This document shows positions 17,629 to 27,511 of a stretch of DNA of 64,000 nt, in pieces. A program made the position numbers and the translations under genes. Origin of the DNA: Chryseobacterium sp. LAM-KRS1 (GTDB taxonomy: Bacteria; Bacteroidota; Bacteroidia; Flavobacteriales; Weeksellaceae); assembly GCF_013184525.1 (NCBI RefSeq), contig NZ_JAAOIZ010000003.1, positions 620,001-684,000 of the forward strand, in the 5' to 3' direction. The first letter of the stretch is position 1, and every line of letters begins with the position of its first letter. Below the pieces are notes generated by a model. That model searched no databases. It was given only the letters and a program-made list of their open reading frames with translations, and had not been told where the DNA came from.

Positions 17629-18288
17629 TTAAAATTTATAGGCTATATTCCAGGAGAACCCCATATTGAATTTGGACGAACTTCTTCCAAATCCAGGGAC
17701 AATCATGGGCTGTATATCGTCCTGTTTGGTTGTAAATACCATATATTTAGGCTGAAGGTTGACATCAATATAAAAATTGGATTCAAATAACTGTACTCTT
17801 CCTCCTATCACTCCTTCAAGCCAATAAGAAGATTGGGTAGAAGACGGAAAAGCTACAGAAGAATTACTACCTCCAAACCCCCGGACAGGCACAGCCATAT
17901 ACTCCTGAGTATAAAATGATCCTGCTGCCTTTCCTCCGGCATAAAAACCATTAAATTCATTCTCCGGATCCTGGGCTAACATGTAAAAAGCTCCCAGCTT
18001 AGCAAATGGCCCATTCACTTTAGCGTCATATCCGTTTTTCTGGTATACATTTTTTTCAAAACCAGCTTCTGCAATTGCATGTACATTTCCGTTTATTTTG
18101 GAAGATATAAAACCTTGGTATAGTTTTCTATCCGAAAAAAAGGCACTCCCAGCATTGAGAAGATCCAAACCAACCATAAAATTTGGTTCATATTTCCATT
18201 TTTCTTTTTTTTCCACAGGCTTTTTCTGCTGAGCAAATCCAAGCAGGCTTATGCTAAAAAAGAAGGTAAAGATTAGTTTTGTCTTCAT
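17629..18288 (-). CDS. DUF6048-type outer-membrane beta-barrel protein
   Basis: A 219-residue exported protein: signal peptide ending SLLGFAQ (about residue 19), a short lysine-rich linker, then alternating aromatic/polar strands (PNFMVGLDLLNAG, ASFYMLAQDPENEF-like turns, FNMGFSWNIAYKF). The final strand ends in Phe. These are features of a small outer-membrane beta-barrel. Together with the next two genes upstream (DUF6452, rlmD) it forms a cluster that I recall as common in Flavobacteriia. The start codon overlaps the end of the DUF6452 gene by 35 bases, which implies co-transcription. Molecular function unknown. Confidence 0.78.
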   Translation of the reverse strand: MKTKLIFTFFFSISLLGFAQQKKPVEKKEKWKYEPNFMVGLDLLNAGSAFFSDRKLYQGFISSKINGNVHAIAEAGFEKNVYQKNGYDAKVNGPFAKLGAFYMLAQDPENEFNGFYAGGKAAGSFYTQEYMAVPVRGFGGSNSSVAFPSSTQSSYWLEGVIGGRVQLFESNFYIDVNLQPKYMVFTTKQDDIQPMIVPGFGRSSSKFNMGFSWNIAYKF

Positions 18289-18733
18289 TCTCTATATTAT
18301 TTTGTCCTATTTCAACTTTCTTTACCGGATTGCTCGGTGTTGGTGAATCAGAGTTCAGGTTTTCATATGTTTTTTTCAATCCACATCCGGGAGATACATA
18401 TGTAGATTTAGTGGTATAACTTATCCTTACCTTTGACTCAGTCCCTTTGTCTGCTAACCGGAAATATACGTCTGTATAAGGGGAGTCGTCAACCCTTAAT
18501 GGAATGAGTCTTGAACTTATTTTTTGCTGTTTTCCCAACTGCACTTTTCCGTTTCCATAATCTACGGCTACGTAAAGAGAGTCTAATGTTATGATTTTGT
18601 CATTATCTGCATTTTTAAAAGCAATTTTAATTCGTGGCGTACCTTCACCACTCTCACAGATATCATCATCTCCGCCACAGGAGCAAAGCATTCCCAACAT
18701 CAGGGTTAATAAGAGAAATTTAAAATATTTCAT
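18254..18733 (-). CDS. DUF6452-type lipoprotein
   Basis: A small lipoprotein: hydrophobic leader from MKYFKFLLLTLM with lipobox MLCSC, followed by GGDDD. An acidic flexible stretch after the lipidated Cys is common in Bacteroidota surface-exposed lipoproteins. The body is beta-rich (RIKIAFKNADNDK, PYTDVYFRLADKG, KVRISYTT). An in-frame ATG six codons earlier (18751) would add MSLNII in front of the signal sequence, so I prefer 18733. It sits 30 bases after rlmD and its 3' end overlaps the DUF6048 gene. Function unknown; the conserved pairing with DUF6048 suggests the two act together in the outer membrane. Confidence 0.8.
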   Translation of the reverse strand: MKYFKFLLLTLMLGMLCSCGGDDDICESGEGTPRIKIAFKNADNDKIITLDSLYVAVDYGNGKVQLGKQQKISSRLIPLRVDDSPYTDVYFRLADKGTESKVRISYTTKSTYVSPGCGLKKTYENLNSDSPTPSNPVKKVEIGQNNIENEDKTNLYLLF

Positions 18734-18762
18734 AATAATATTTAAACTCAAATTTAGGTAAA

Positions 18763-20169
18763 TTATTTCTTTATCAGCAATGCAATATTCTCCACATGGT
18801 GGGTTTGCGGAAACATATCCACAGGTAATATCTTAACAACCTTATATTGATCTTTCATCAACGCAAGATCTCTTGCCTGGGTAGCTGAATTACAGCTTAC
18901 ATAAACCACTTTTTCAGGGGAAAGCTTTAATATTTGTTCTACCACTTTCTGATGCATTCCGTCTCTCGGAGGATCAGTAATCAACACATCCGCCTTTGGA
19001 TGATTTTCGAGAAATTCATCATTAAAGACATTCTTCATATCCCCACAATAGAATGTACAATTCGTAAGACCATTGAGTTCAGCATGTTCAATAGCTGCAT
19101 CAATAGCCTCCTGAACAGATTCTATACCTATCACCTGCTTCGCCTTTCTGGCCACATACTGTGCAATAGTACCTGTTCCCGTATAGAGATCATAAACTAC
19201 TTCATTTCCTTTCAGATCTGCAAATTCCAATGTCTTTCTATATAACTCTAATGCCTGCTTATAGTTGGTTTGAAAAAAAGATTTAGGCCCGATTTTAAAT
19301 TTCAGTCCATCCATCTCTTCCATTAAAAATCCTTCCCCGGAGTAAACATTAATATCCAAATCGTAAATCGAATCATTTTGTTTTGGATTAATTGCATACA
19401 CCAATGTTTTGATCTGTGGAAACTGACTCAATAAAAATTCAAAAAGCTTCTCTCTGTTTTCAGTTTCTTCCCTGTATAACTGAAACAAGACCATCCATTC
19501 TCCCTGGGAATTCTGCCTCATCATCAGAGTTCTTAAAAAACCTTCCTGATTTTTTACATCAAAAAAGTCCAAACCATTTTCAACAGCATAATTTTTTACG
19601 GCTAAACGAATTGCATTGGACGGGTCTTCTTGAAGAAAACATTCTTTCAGGTCTAAAATCTTGCTCCACATTCCCGGAATATGAAATCCTAAAGCATCTT
19701 TATTTCCAAAATTTTCTTCGGAACTGATTTCGTACTGAGTAAGCCATCTTGCATTGGAAAAAGAAAACTCCATTTTATTTCTATAATAATATTGCTCTTC
19801 AGCACCCAGAATTGGCAACGTTTCAAAGTTCTCTATTCCTCCTATTCTCTTAATATTATTATATACCTCTTCCTGTTTAAAATCCAGTTGTTTTTCATAG
19901 CTCATATTTTGCCACTTGCATCCTCCACAAGTACCAAAATGAATACACTTTGGATCTACTCTGTACGGAGAACTTTCCACAACTTCTACAGCCTCTGCTT
20001 CGTAATACTTAGACTTCGATTTCTTCACCCTTGCATTTACCACATCTCCCGGAATAGCTCCTGAAACCAATACCGTTTTGCCTTCCTCCGTTCTACCTAT
20101 GGCAACTCCTTTTGCTCCGGCTGCTATTAATCTTATATTTTCAAGAATAATATTCTTCTTCTTTTTCAT
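18763..20169 (-). CDS. rlmD: 23S rRNA (uracil-C5) methyltransferase, RlmD/RumA family
   Basis: An S-adenosylmethionine-dependent enzyme that makes 5-methyluridine in 23S rRNA (U1939 in E. coli numbering). An N-terminal TRAM RNA-binding domain (about 1-62) is followed by the iron-sulfur cluster cysteines C75, C81 and C84 (PKCIHFGTCGGCKWQ) with a fourth in LKECF. The Rossmann methyltransferase part has DLYTGTGTIAQ as SAM motif, and the nucleophile is Cys426 in YVSCNSAT. At 468 residues it is normal for the family. It heads the rlmD-DUF6452-DUF6048 cluster. The exact target uridine is inferred from the family. Confidence 0.9.
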   Translation of the reverse strand: MKKKKNIILENIRLIAAGAKGVAIGRTEEGKTVLVSGAIPGDVVNARVKKSKSKYYEAEAVEVVESSPYRVDPKCIHFGTCGGCKWQNMSYEKQLDFKQEEVYNNIKRIGGIENFETLPILGAEEQYYYRNKMEFSFSNARWLTQYEISSEENFGNKDALGFHIPGMWSKILDLKECFLQEDPSNAIRLAVKNYAVENGLDFFDVKNQEGFLRTLMMRQNSQGEWMVLFQLYREETENREKLFEFLLSQFPQIKTLVYAINPKQNDSIYDLDINVYSGEGFLMEEMDGLKFKIGPKSFFQTNYKQALELYRKTLEFADLKGNEVVYDLYTGTGTIAQYVARKAKQVIGIESVQEAIDAAIEHAELNGLTNCTFYCGDMKNVFNDEFLENHPKADVLITDPPRDGMHQKVVEQILKLSPEKVVYVSCNSATQARDLALMKDQYKVVKILPVDMFPQTHHVENIALLIKK

Positions 20170-20240
20170 CCGTAATTTCTATTTTTTCTATCTGTTTTAA
20201 TGTAACCTTACGGTTTCATTTTGCAAAAATACAATAAAAA

Positions 20241-20264
20241 AAACCTTATCCTAGGACAAGGTTT
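20241..20264 (-). terminator. intrinsic terminator after the DUF4369/thioredoxin-fold gene
   Basis: The stem AAACCTTATCC / GGACAAGGTTT has one mismatch and a 2-base nominal loop. On the minus strand it is followed by eight T. It lies 20 bases past the stop at 20285. Confidence 0.75.
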
Positions 20265-20284
20265 TTCATGTATGTTAAAGTTTA

Positions 20285-21826
20285 CTATTTTGTTGGAGCT
20301 GGTTGAGGATTCGCAGGTTGCGGATTTACTTGCTGAGCAGAAGGATCAGCTCCCAAACCAGGTTGTAATTGTACATTCGGATTAACTTTTGGCGCAGAAA
20401 GTCCGGTTAATTTATCCAGTATCGTTACCAATTCAGGCTCTCCAAGATTTACAAAAGATCTGCTGGCAATTTTACCGTCTTTATCAATAATTACAAAACA
20501 AGGTAACTTGAATCCATAAACACCGTATTTTTTAGCAATATCAGAGTTCAGTCCCCCATCACCATAAACATTCGTTCCCGGAATTCCTTTCAATAAAGAA
20601 TTGCTTGTTTTTACAAACTGATCTTTTGTATCGTCAACATTTACAAATACAAAATTCATTTTTGATTTATAGAAATTAACAACTTCTTTTAGTACCGGTA
20701 CAGCAGCCTCACTGATGTATGGATTCCATGAAGCATAGAAAAACAGCATATAAGGTTTTCCTTTATTTTCAGAAAGCTTATAGGATTTTCCATCTTGCTT
20801 TATTAAAGTAGCATCTGGCGCTACCTCTCCGATTTTAACCCCATTTACAGCTATCTGAATCTTATTAAGGTCGTTTTTAATGGTTGCATCTTTGATATCC
20901 TCATCAATAATCTTCTTGATTTTATCCGTCACCTTTGCCGGTGATCCAGGATGGATATCAGACTGAGCCATAACAAATGCTAATAGATAGTCTTTCGTGG
21001 TTTGAGAAATATCCTTTTTTGTTTTTAAATACTGGGCAAATAATTCAGAAGTAGTTATGTCTGTTTTATTTTTGCTGTTGGCTTCAGCATATTTTTGAAA
21101 ATCAGGACTCATTTTAGCCAATAAGTATTGTCTGTAGTAAGGATTCTCCTTTATCATAACATCCTTATTTTCCTGAAGTTTATTTTCATAATCAGTGAAA
21201 GTCTTACTGGCTTTAAAAGATGGATTTCCAGGCGTTTGACCTTGTCTCATTTCATACTGGTTGATGATGGACAACAAAGTGCTGGAAAGATCATTCTTCT
21301 TCCAATTTACTACCTCGCTGTCAGGACTAAATTTTTTAACGTTTTCTTCAATATTATTATTGATATCCTTTTCAACTTTCTGAATTCCCTGAAGAAATCC
21401 CTTTTCATCTTTCATCATCAGCTCATTCATATTAACTGTTTGAGCGTAATTGGTAAGATATTTTTGAGTTGCCGTGAAGAAATCATTATTCTTTTTTGCA
21501 TCACCTGTAATTACATAATCATTCGGAAAATTCATTCCGCTACCTGAAATGTTAAGTGTTTGCCCTCCTTTTAGATATACCAGATTTTGTTTTCCGGCGT
21601 AGGAAATAAGATACATCCCGTTTTTTGGAGCCTCAAAACTCCCTGAGAATGTTCCGTCATTTTTCACTCCTATGTTTGCCAACGGTAATGTAGCAACTCC
21701 TGAAGCTTCAATGAACTCTATTCTTTCCAATGGAGATCCACCTGTGATTTTTCCTTTTACTTCAACTTTTTTAGAGCAAGACATTACAAATATTGCAATG
21801 ATAAACAATAAAAGATATTTTTTCAT
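20285..21826 (-). CDS. DUF4369 / TlpA-like lipoprotein lacking the CXXC motif
   Basis: A 513-residue lipoprotein (lipobox FVMSC, Cys17). The N-terminal DUF4369 domain (about 20-115: VKGKITGGSPLERIEF … YLKGGQTLNISG) is followed by a helical middle region and a C-terminal AhpC/TlpA-type thioredoxin fold (about 330-475: GEVAPDATLIKQDGK, LFFYASWNPYISE, FVIIDKDGKI). The tail is rich in Pro, Gln and Asn. Family members usually have WCxPC where this protein has WNPYI (W367-I371), so both redox cysteines are missing. The cis-proline loop is LPC (441-443) and keeps one Cys. It may be a non-redox, binding or scaffold member; no partner is evident nearby. Confidence 0.85.
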   Translation of the reverse strand: MKKYLLLFIIAIFVMSCSKKVEVKGKITGGSPLERIEFIEASGVATLPLANIGVKNDGTFSGSFEAPKNGMYLISYAGKQNLVYLKGGQTLNISGSGMNFPNDYVITGDAKKNNDFFTATQKYLTNYAQTVNMNELMMKDEKGFLQGIQKVEKDINNNIEENVKKFSPDSEVVNWKKNDLSSTLLSIINQYEMRQGQTPGNPSFKASKTFTDYENKLQENKDVMIKENPYYRQYLLAKMSPDFQKYAEANSKNKTDITTSELFAQYLKTKKDISQTTKDYLLAFVMAQSDIHPGSPAKVTDKIKKIIDEDIKDATIKNDLNKIQIAVNGVKIGEVAPDATLIKQDGKSYKLSENKGKPYMLFFYASWNPYISEAAVPVLKEVVNFYKSKMNFVFVNVDDTKDQFVKTSNSLLKGIPGTNVYGDGGLNSDIAKKYGVYGFKLPCFVIIDKDGKIASRSFVNLGEPELVTILDKLTGLSAPKVNPNVQLQPGLGADPSAQQVNPQPANPQPAPTK

Positions 21827-21911
21827 TTTGATTTTTATAATTAAACAAAAATAGGTTTTTCAGTATTACTAAATACAATTTAATAGTACTTTTTATGAAA
21901 GATTTAACTAA

Positions 21912-21943
21912 AAAAATCGCCATCCTATAAGGAGACGATTTTT
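21912..21943 (-). terminator. intrinsic terminator after sdhB
   Basis: AAAAATCG and CGATTTTT form an 8-bp stem with an inner TCCT/AGGA extension, and T follows on the minus strand. It is about 20 bases past the sdhB stop. Confidence 0.7.
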
Positions 21944-21962
21944 CTATTTACTTTAGCTGGTG

Positions 21963-22730
21963 TTATCCTTTATCTACCAGTGCTGCCATATATTCTCTGT
22001 TCATTCTTGCAATGTTTTCCAGAGAAATTCCTTTAGGACATTCTACTTCACAAGCACCTGTATTTGAACAGTTACCAAATCCTTCTTCATCCATCGCCTG
22101 CACCATGTTAAGAACTCTTCTTTTCGCCTCAACTCTACCCTGAGGAAGTAAGGCAAACTGAGAAACTTTAGCTCCCACAAATAACATCGCAGAACCATTT
22201 TTACATGTAGCAACACAAGCTCCGCAACCAATACATGCTGCAGCATCCATTGCTTTGTCCGCATCATCCTTAGGAACAAGGATTGCGTTAGCATCCAATG
22301 TGTTTCCTGAAGTATTCACAGAAATGAATCCACCTGCAGCCATTACTCTGTCAAATGCACTTCTGTCTACCATTAAGTCTTTAATTACCGGGAAAGCGGC
22401 ACTTCTCCATGGCTCAATAACGATTGTTTCACCGTCTTTGAACATTCTCATGTGAAGCTGGCAAGTTGTGATACCTGTATCAGGTCCATGCGCTCTACCA
22501 TTGATATAAAGAGAACACATTCCGCAGATTCCTTCACGGCAATCGTGATCGAAAGCGATCGGTTCTTTTCCTTCGTTAATTAAATTCTCATTAAGGATAT
22601 CCAACATTTCTAAGAATGAAGAATCTGTTGATACATCCGATATTTTATAGGTCTCAAACTGACCTTTGGTTTTATTATTTTTTTGTCTCCAAATTTTCAG
22701 CGTAAGATGTAAGCCTTTTTTTGCACTCAT
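21963..22730 (-). CDS. sdhB: succinate dehydrogenase / fumarate reductase iron-sulfur subunit
   Basis: The electron-transfer subunit that passes electrons between the flavoprotein and the membrane quinone. All three clusters have their ligands: [2Fe-2S] C64, C69, C72, C90; [4Fe-4S] C166, C169, C172 with C176 ([11 protein letters not shown]); [3Fe-4S] C221, C227, C231 ([11 protein letters not shown]). At 255 residues it is normal for the short Bacteroidota/epsilonproteobacterial type. It is the last gene of sdhCAB, 24 bases after sdhA. Confidence 0.95.
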   Translation of the reverse strand: MSAKKGLHLTLKIWRQKNNKTKGQFETYKISDVSTDSSFLEMLDILNENLINEGKEPIAFDHDCREGICGMCSLYINGRAHGPDTGITTCQLHMRMFKDGETIVIEPWRSAAFPVIKDLMVDRSAFDRVMAAGGFISVNTSGNTLDANAILVPKDDADKAMDAAACIGCGACVATCKNGSAMLFVGAKVSQFALLPQGRVEAKRRVLNMVQAMDEEGFGNCSNTGACEVECPKGISLENIARMNREYMAALVDKG

Positions 22731-22754
22731 AATTTTATATTTATAGGTTGGAGA

Positions 22755-24767
22755 TTATTTGTAGCTTCTAGTTTTAACCTCAATGTTTTCATATATCAGG
22801 TCTTCTTTATGCAGAATTTCATTATTGATATCTGCTCCCTGATATTCCCAGGCTCCAACGTATTTGTAGTTTACGTCATCTCTTTCAGCCTCTCCATCCG
22901 GAGTTGAGTGATCTTCACGGAAATGTCCTCCACAAGATTCGTTTCTATGTAATGCATCGATAGCCATTAACTGTCCAAGCTCTAAGAAATCAGCTACTCT
23001 GAAAGCTTTTTCAAGCTCAGTATTCATTCCTTCTCCTTCTCCCGGAACCTTTACATTTTTCCAGAAATCGTTTCTTACTTCTTCAATTTCTTTTATCGCT
23101 TCTCTTAAACCTTCAGGAGTCCTTCCCATTCCTACTTTGTTCCACATAATGTTTCCTAGTTGCTTGTGGAAATGGTCTACAGAGTGGGTTCCTTTATTAT
23201 TTAAGAAGAAATCTATTTTCTCTTTAATTCCTTTTTCAGCTTCTTCAAATGCTCCTGTATTCGTAGGAATAGCTCCTGTTCTGATATCAGCAGAAAGATA
23301 ATCTGCAATGGTATAAGGAAGAACGAAATATCCGTCCGCAAGACCTTGCATTAATGCTGATGCTCCAAGTCTGTTTGCTCCGTGATCAGAGAAGTTAGCC
23401 TCACCAATTACGAAACATCCAGGAATTGTTGACTGAAGATTATAATCTACCCAGATTCCCCCCATTGTATAATGTACCGCAGGATAAATTTTCATCGGTG
23501 TCTTATAAGGATCATCTGCGGTAATTTTTTCGTACATAACGAATAGGTTACCATATTTTTCCTCCACCCATTTTTTTCCTAAATCATAAAGCTGCTGATC
23601 TGTAGGATTATGAATATGCTTTTCAATTGCTGCTTCTCTACCTTTCTTCATGATCTCTGTAGAGAAATCAAGATAAACACCTTCTTTGGTATCATTATTT
23701 TCGATTCCATAACCAGCATCACATCTTTCTTTAGCAGCTCTAGACGCAACGTCTCTAGGTACTAAGTTACCAAATGCAGGATATCTTCTTTCTAAATAAT
23801 AATCTCTGTCTTCTTCTTTTATATTTTCAGGTCTTAATTTACCTTCTCTGATTGCCACAGAATCCTCTATCTTTTTAGGAACCCAGATTCTTCCTGAGTT
23901 TCTCAAGGATTCGGACATCAAAGTTAATTTAGACTGTTGTGTTCCATGAACAGGAATACACGTCGGGTGGATCTGTACATAACAAGGGTTTGCGAAATAC
24001 GCTCCTTTCTTATGAATCTTCCATGCTGCGGAAACGTTTGAACCCATTGCATTAGTGGAAAGGAAATAAACATTTCCGTATCCTCCAGATGCAATAACCA
24101 CTGCGTGAGCAGAATGTCTTTCAATTTCTCCGGTTACAAGATTTCTTGCAATAATACCTCTGGCTTTTCCGTCTACAATAACAAGGTCCAGCATCTCATG
24201 ACGGTTGTACATTTTGATTCTACCTTTACCGATCTGACGGCTCATTGCAGAATAAGCACCTAACAATAACTGTTGTCCTGTTTGCCCTTTTGCATAAAAT
24301 GTTCTTTTTACCTGAACACCACCAAATGAACGGTTGTCTAACTGGCCACCGTAATCTCTCCCGAAAGGTACTCCTTGAGAAACACACTGGTCAATGATAT
24401 TGGCAGATACTTCAGCCAATCTGTATACATTAGCCTCTCTAGCTCTGTAGTCACCCCCTTTAATAGTGTCATAGAATAATCTATAGGTAGAGTCACCATC
24501 ACCCTGGTAATTCTTAGCTGCGTTAATACCTCCCTGCGCTGCAATAGAGTGTGCTCTTCTTGGAGAATCCTGGTAGCAGAATGCCTTTACATTATATCCC
24601 TGCTCTGCTAAAGTAGCAGCTGCAGAACCTCCGGCCAAACCAGTACCTACAACAATAATATCAATCTTATCTCTGTTGTTTGGTGCAACAAGGTTCATAT
24701 GGTCTTTATGATGCTTCCATTTATCCTTAAGAGGACCTGCTGGAATTTTTGAATCTAATTTACTCAT
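22755..24767 (-). CDS. sdhA: succinate dehydrogenase / fumarate reductase flavoprotein subunit
   Basis: The catalytic flavoprotein that interconverts succinate and fumarate. It has an FAD-binding dinucleotide motif [12 protein letters not shown] (40-50), the covalent-FAD histidine H73 in [15 protein letters not shown], the substrate-domain segment HPTCIPVHG, and the C-terminal domain with [13 protein letters not shown]. At 670 residues it is longer than the E. coli enzyme (about 590), as is usual for this branch. It sits between sdhC and sdhB. Direction in vivo (oxidation or reduction) cannot be read from sequence; an aerobic lifestyle would favour succinate oxidation. Confidence 0.95.
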   Translation of the reverse strand: MSKLDSKIPAGPLKDKWKHHKDHMNLVAPNNRDKIDIIVVGTGLAGGSAAATLAEQGYNVKAFCYQDSPRRAHSIAAQGGINAAKNYQGDGDSTYRLFYDTIKGGDYRAREANVYRLAEVSANIIDQCVSQGVPFGRDYGGQLDNRSFGGVQVKRTFYAKGQTGQQLLLGAYSAMSRQIGKGRIKMYNRHEMLDLVIVDGKARGIIARNLVTGEIERHSAHAVVIASGGYGNVYFLSTNAMGSNVSAAWKIHKKGAYFANPCYVQIHPTCIPVHGTQQSKLTLMSESLRNSGRIWVPKKIEDSVAIREGKLRPENIKEEDRDYYLERRYPAFGNLVPRDVASRAAKERCDAGYGIENNDTKEGVYLDFSTEIMKKGREAAIEKHIHNPTDQQLYDLGKKWVEEKYGNLFVMYEKITADDPYKTPMKIYPAVHYTMGGIWVDYNLQSTIPGCFVIGEANFSDHGANRLGASALMQGLADGYFVLPYTIADYLSADIRTGAIPTNTGAFEEAEKGIKEKIDFFLNNKGTHSVDHFHKQLGNIMWNKVGMGRTPEGLREAIKEIEEVRNDFWKNVKVPGEGEGMNTELEKAFRVADFLELGQLMAIDALHRNESCGGHFREDHSTPDGEAERDDVNYKYVGAWEYQGADINNEILHKEDLIYENIEVKTRSYK

Positions 24768-24782
24768 ACTAGTATAGTGATA

Positions 24783-25445
24783 TTATTGAGTTATAAAATG
24801 ATAAATCGCGATGAAAATAAATCCAAAAGGAATAAGGATTGAATACCATGTTCCTATCGCTTTAATTACCGGAGTATATTTTGGATGTCTTGCTCCAATT
24901 GACTGAAAAGAAGATTGGAATCCGTGAGCAAGGTGTAGTCCCAATAAAACAAATGAGATTACATATAAAGCTACTCTCCAGATATCTGCAAACTTTTCAT
25001 GCAATTCCGGCCAGAAACGCTCTGCATCAGGTGCAAGCACTTCTACGTACTTATAATTGATTTCGTGAATCCAGAAATCATAAAAGTGAAGCGCTAAAAA
25101 AGCTAATATAACAGCTCCGGAGATGATCATGTTTCTGGACATCCATGTAGAATTCGCAGAAGCATTGTTGGAATCATATTTAATCGGACGCGCTTTATTA
25201 TTCTTAACTTCCAAAACAAATCCCATAATAAAATGGAAAAGTACTGCGAAACCAAGAATAGGTTGCATTAAGAATTGAACAAAAGGATTATACCCCATAA
25301 AATCGGACGCTGTATTGAATGCATCTCGATTTATAACAGATAATAAATTTGTTGTTAAATGCAGTATAAGAAAAATCAGCAAAAACATAGCTGATAATGC
25401 CATAGCATATTTTCTACCTATTGTAGAACTCGTTAAACCTGCCAT
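24783..25445 (-). CDS. sdhC: succinate dehydrogenase cytochrome b subunit (b558 type)
   Basis: A 220-residue membrane anchor with five hydrophobic segments, as in the Wolinella/Bacillus b558 family. A single membrane protein replaces SdhC plus SdhD, and no sdhD is present. Candidate haem-ligand histidines lie in the helices (LHLTTNLLS, FHFIMGF, LHFYDFW, LHLAHGFQSS, AIYHFI). It is the first gene of sdhCAB, with a TAATTTTG -7 box 25 bases upstream. Confidence 0.93.
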   Translation of the reverse strand: MAGLTSSTIGRKYAMALSAMFLLIFLILHLTTNLLSVINRDAFNTASDFMGYNPFVQFLMQPILGFAVLFHFIMGFVLEVKNNKARPIKYDSNNASANSTWMSRNMIISGAVILAFLALHFYDFWIHEINYKYVEVLAPDAERFWPELHEKFADIWRVALYVISFVLLGLHLAHGFQSSFQSIGARHPKYTPVIKAIGTWYSILIPFGFIFIAIYHFITQ

Positions 25446-25469
25446 ATTAAGTTTAAATTTGAATTTCTA

Positions 25470-25477
25470 CAAAATTA
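25470..25477 (-). promoter_or_regulatory. -7 box (TAATTTTG) of sdhCAB
   Basis: An exact TAnnTTTG match on the minus strand, 25 bases upstream of the sdhC ATG. No TTG at ideal spacing was found. Confidence 0.5.
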
Positions 25478-25591
25478 GGAAATGTTAACAATACTGAAAA
25501 GTGAGAAATCTCACTATTAGCCAGTTTGTAATCTTTCTAAATAAGATTGTAAAAGCTTAATAAATAAGCGAAAATCAGAGAATGACAAGCA

Positions 25592-27361
25592 TCAATTTAT
25601 CTCATAAATCTTACCCTTGTAAATAATCTTTTTCCTGGTTACGTCCAGACTTTTTAATTCAGCACTTTTTATTCTTCGTGAAGTACAATAAGGATTAACC
25701 ATATATTTAATAATTTTCTCCCTGTCAGTGGAGTCTGATATCCAAAACAAGGCTTTATTGCCATATTTAATTGAAAGCACTTTATTTTTTCCTGAATCGT
25801 GTATTAAAACCTCATCCTTTTGATTTTCTACAATCGTAAAGATAGCTCTTGCAATAAAAAACAAAAGAATAAAACAAATCAGTATCATCCTGTTTTCAAA
25901 ATTGAATTTCAGTATAACAAACCTCAACCAATAGACAGACACAGATAAAATAAAGACTTCAACAAGATTCATCGGAATATTTTCAAAAAAAAGAGTATCG
26001 AAATCAGCAAACCAACGGATACTTGTAAGCAATCCGTTAATCATGATATCATATCCTTGGTTGATCAAATTAAAATCTATATTAAATGCAGCTAAAGCTG
26101 CAATAACAAAAGAGCATATAATAATAAGCTCTGAAAAGGGAATTACGATGAAATTAGCAACAATGGAAATAAATGAAAACTGATGAAAGTAGTATAAAAC
26201 TAAAGGAATTGTTGCAAGCTGAGCAGAAACAGAAACAGATATCGTATTGAAAAGCAATTTTTTAAAATAGCTATCCTGCTTTGGAAAGCATTTTAACAAT
26301 GGCTGATTCAACCAGAATATTCCTATGACAGCTATAAAGCTTAATTGAAATCCAATGGTAAATAACTGTTGGGAATCCATAAATAAAATGATAAAAGCGG
26401 ACAAAGCTACAGAATGCAGTACATCTGGTTTTCTCTGGAGTAAAACATAGATAAAATAAACAGTAAGCATAATACATGCCCGCAGAACAGAATTTCCAAA
26501 TCCAATAAACAAAGCAAACATCCATATAAATATTAAACTCAGTATTACTGTATATTTCCTGAATTTCAAAGGAAGGATCATTCTGAAAATAAAATAGAAC
26601 AGACCAAAAACCACCATTATATGCGTTCCCGAAATGGCAAGAAAATGCACCAATCCTGATTTGCTGAAATCCTGTATTACCGATGAATCCATTTCTGTTC
26701 GATCTGCAAGGATAATTCCCTTTAAAAACTCCCTGTTTTTAGGAGAAATATTTATTCCGTCAATTTTTTGCAAAACTTCAAGCCTTCTCTGCCGAATAGA
26801 TTCCTTTAAACTCATATCGTTTCTTGCAACGGATAACAGTTCTCCCGACAGGTACATCTGGTACCTTATATTTTTCCGTTTAAGGTAACCGGAGTAATTA
26901 AATTGAAAATCATATACAGGAGGTTTCAATTCCTGCATAAAAACCCATCCTTTATAGTAATAATTAAAGTTAAGCTGATGAACATTTTTAGGAATATATA
27001 AAATTGACTTGATGTTTTTTCCTTCTGCCTGAGCAATAACCTCATATTTCTTATATTTTTCAGTTGAGTTTAGCTTTCTGACTATTTTAAATGTTACAAG
27101 TTCCCTGGATTTCATTACATCAGAATTCAAAGGAAACGTATTCAATGAATGTAAAATAATGCCAAGAAAAAAGAACATCAACGCTAAAAAAATTGGTCTG
27201 ACCCTATGGGAAAGATAGGACCGGAGAAACAAAGCGAGCAAAAGAACTGAACATAGAATTATTACAATGACAATAAATCTTTTATCAAGTGATACATAGT
27301 CCTGAAAAAAGATTCCAAGAATAAAACATATAACAAGAATAAAAAGTGGCTGCTTATTCAA
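25592..27361 (-). CDS. ComEC/Rec2-family membrane protein without a lactamase domain
   Basis: A 589-residue polytopic membrane protein of the ComEC family, whose best-known members form the inner-membrane channel for DNA uptake in natural transformation. It has N-terminal helices, a soluble OB-like segment (about 100-190) and then the Competence domain starting near SGLVHFLAISGTHIMVVFG, with the GNSVLRACIMLTVYF helix. After the last helix only about 60 residues remain, and they lack an HxHxDH motif. The C-terminal metallo-beta-lactamase-like domain seen in the Bacillus-type protein (about 750 residues) is therefore absent. Whether the organism is naturally competent cannot be judged from this gene alone. 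Confidence 0.85.
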   Translation of the reverse strand: MNKQPLFILVICFILGIFFQDYVSLDKRFIVIVIILCSVLLLALFLRSYLSHRVRPIFLALMFFFLGIILHSLNTFPLNSDVMKSRELVTFKIVRKLNSTEKYKKYEVIAQAEGKNIKSILYIPKNVHQLNFNYYYKGWVFMQELKPPVYDFQFNYSGYLKRKNIRYQMYLSGELLSVARNDMSLKESIRQRRLEVLQKIDGINISPKNREFLKGIILADRTEMDSSVIQDFSKSGLVHFLAISGTHIMVVFGLFYFIFRMILPLKFRKYTVILSLIFIWMFALFIGFGNSVLRACIMLTVYFIYVLLQRKPDVLHSVALSAFIILFMDSQQLFTIGFQLSFIAVIGIFWLNQPLLKCFPKQDSYFKKLLFNTISVSVSAQLATIPLVLYYFHQFSFISIVANFIVIPFSELIIICSFVIAALAAFNIDFNLINQGYDIMINGLLTSIRWFADFDTLFFENIPMNLVEVFILSVSVYWLRFVILKFNFENRMILICFILLFFIARAIFTIVENQKDEVLIHDSGKNKVLSIKYGNKALFWISDSTDREKIIKYMVNPYCTSRRIKSAELKSLDVTRKKIIYKGKIYEIN

Positions 27362-27462
27362 TTCGAAAATTTGTGTTACTCAAAAATATTTATTGAGACA
27401 AAAATTAACACACCAAAATTTCAGAATCTTTAAAAGACTACTAAATTCGTTTTAAAAAATAA

Positions 27463-27489
27463 AAATCGCAGAAAAAAATTCTACGATTT
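27463..27489 (-). terminator. intrinsic terminator after lpxB
   Basis: The stem AAATCGCAGAA / TTCTACGATTT (one mismatch) has a 5-base loop and is followed on the minus strand by T-rich sequence. It is 23 bases past the lpxB stop. Confidence 0.7.
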
Positions 27490-27511
27490 ATGTTATTTAT
27501 TATTGAATATT

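Noticed and set aside
17090-18751. Possible defence or toxin-antitoxin pair in the small genes around 17-19 kb
   Set aside because: All three small products are exported or lipoproteins, and two of them belong to the rlmD-linked DUF6452/DUF6048 pair; nothing resembles a toxin, nuclease or antitoxin.
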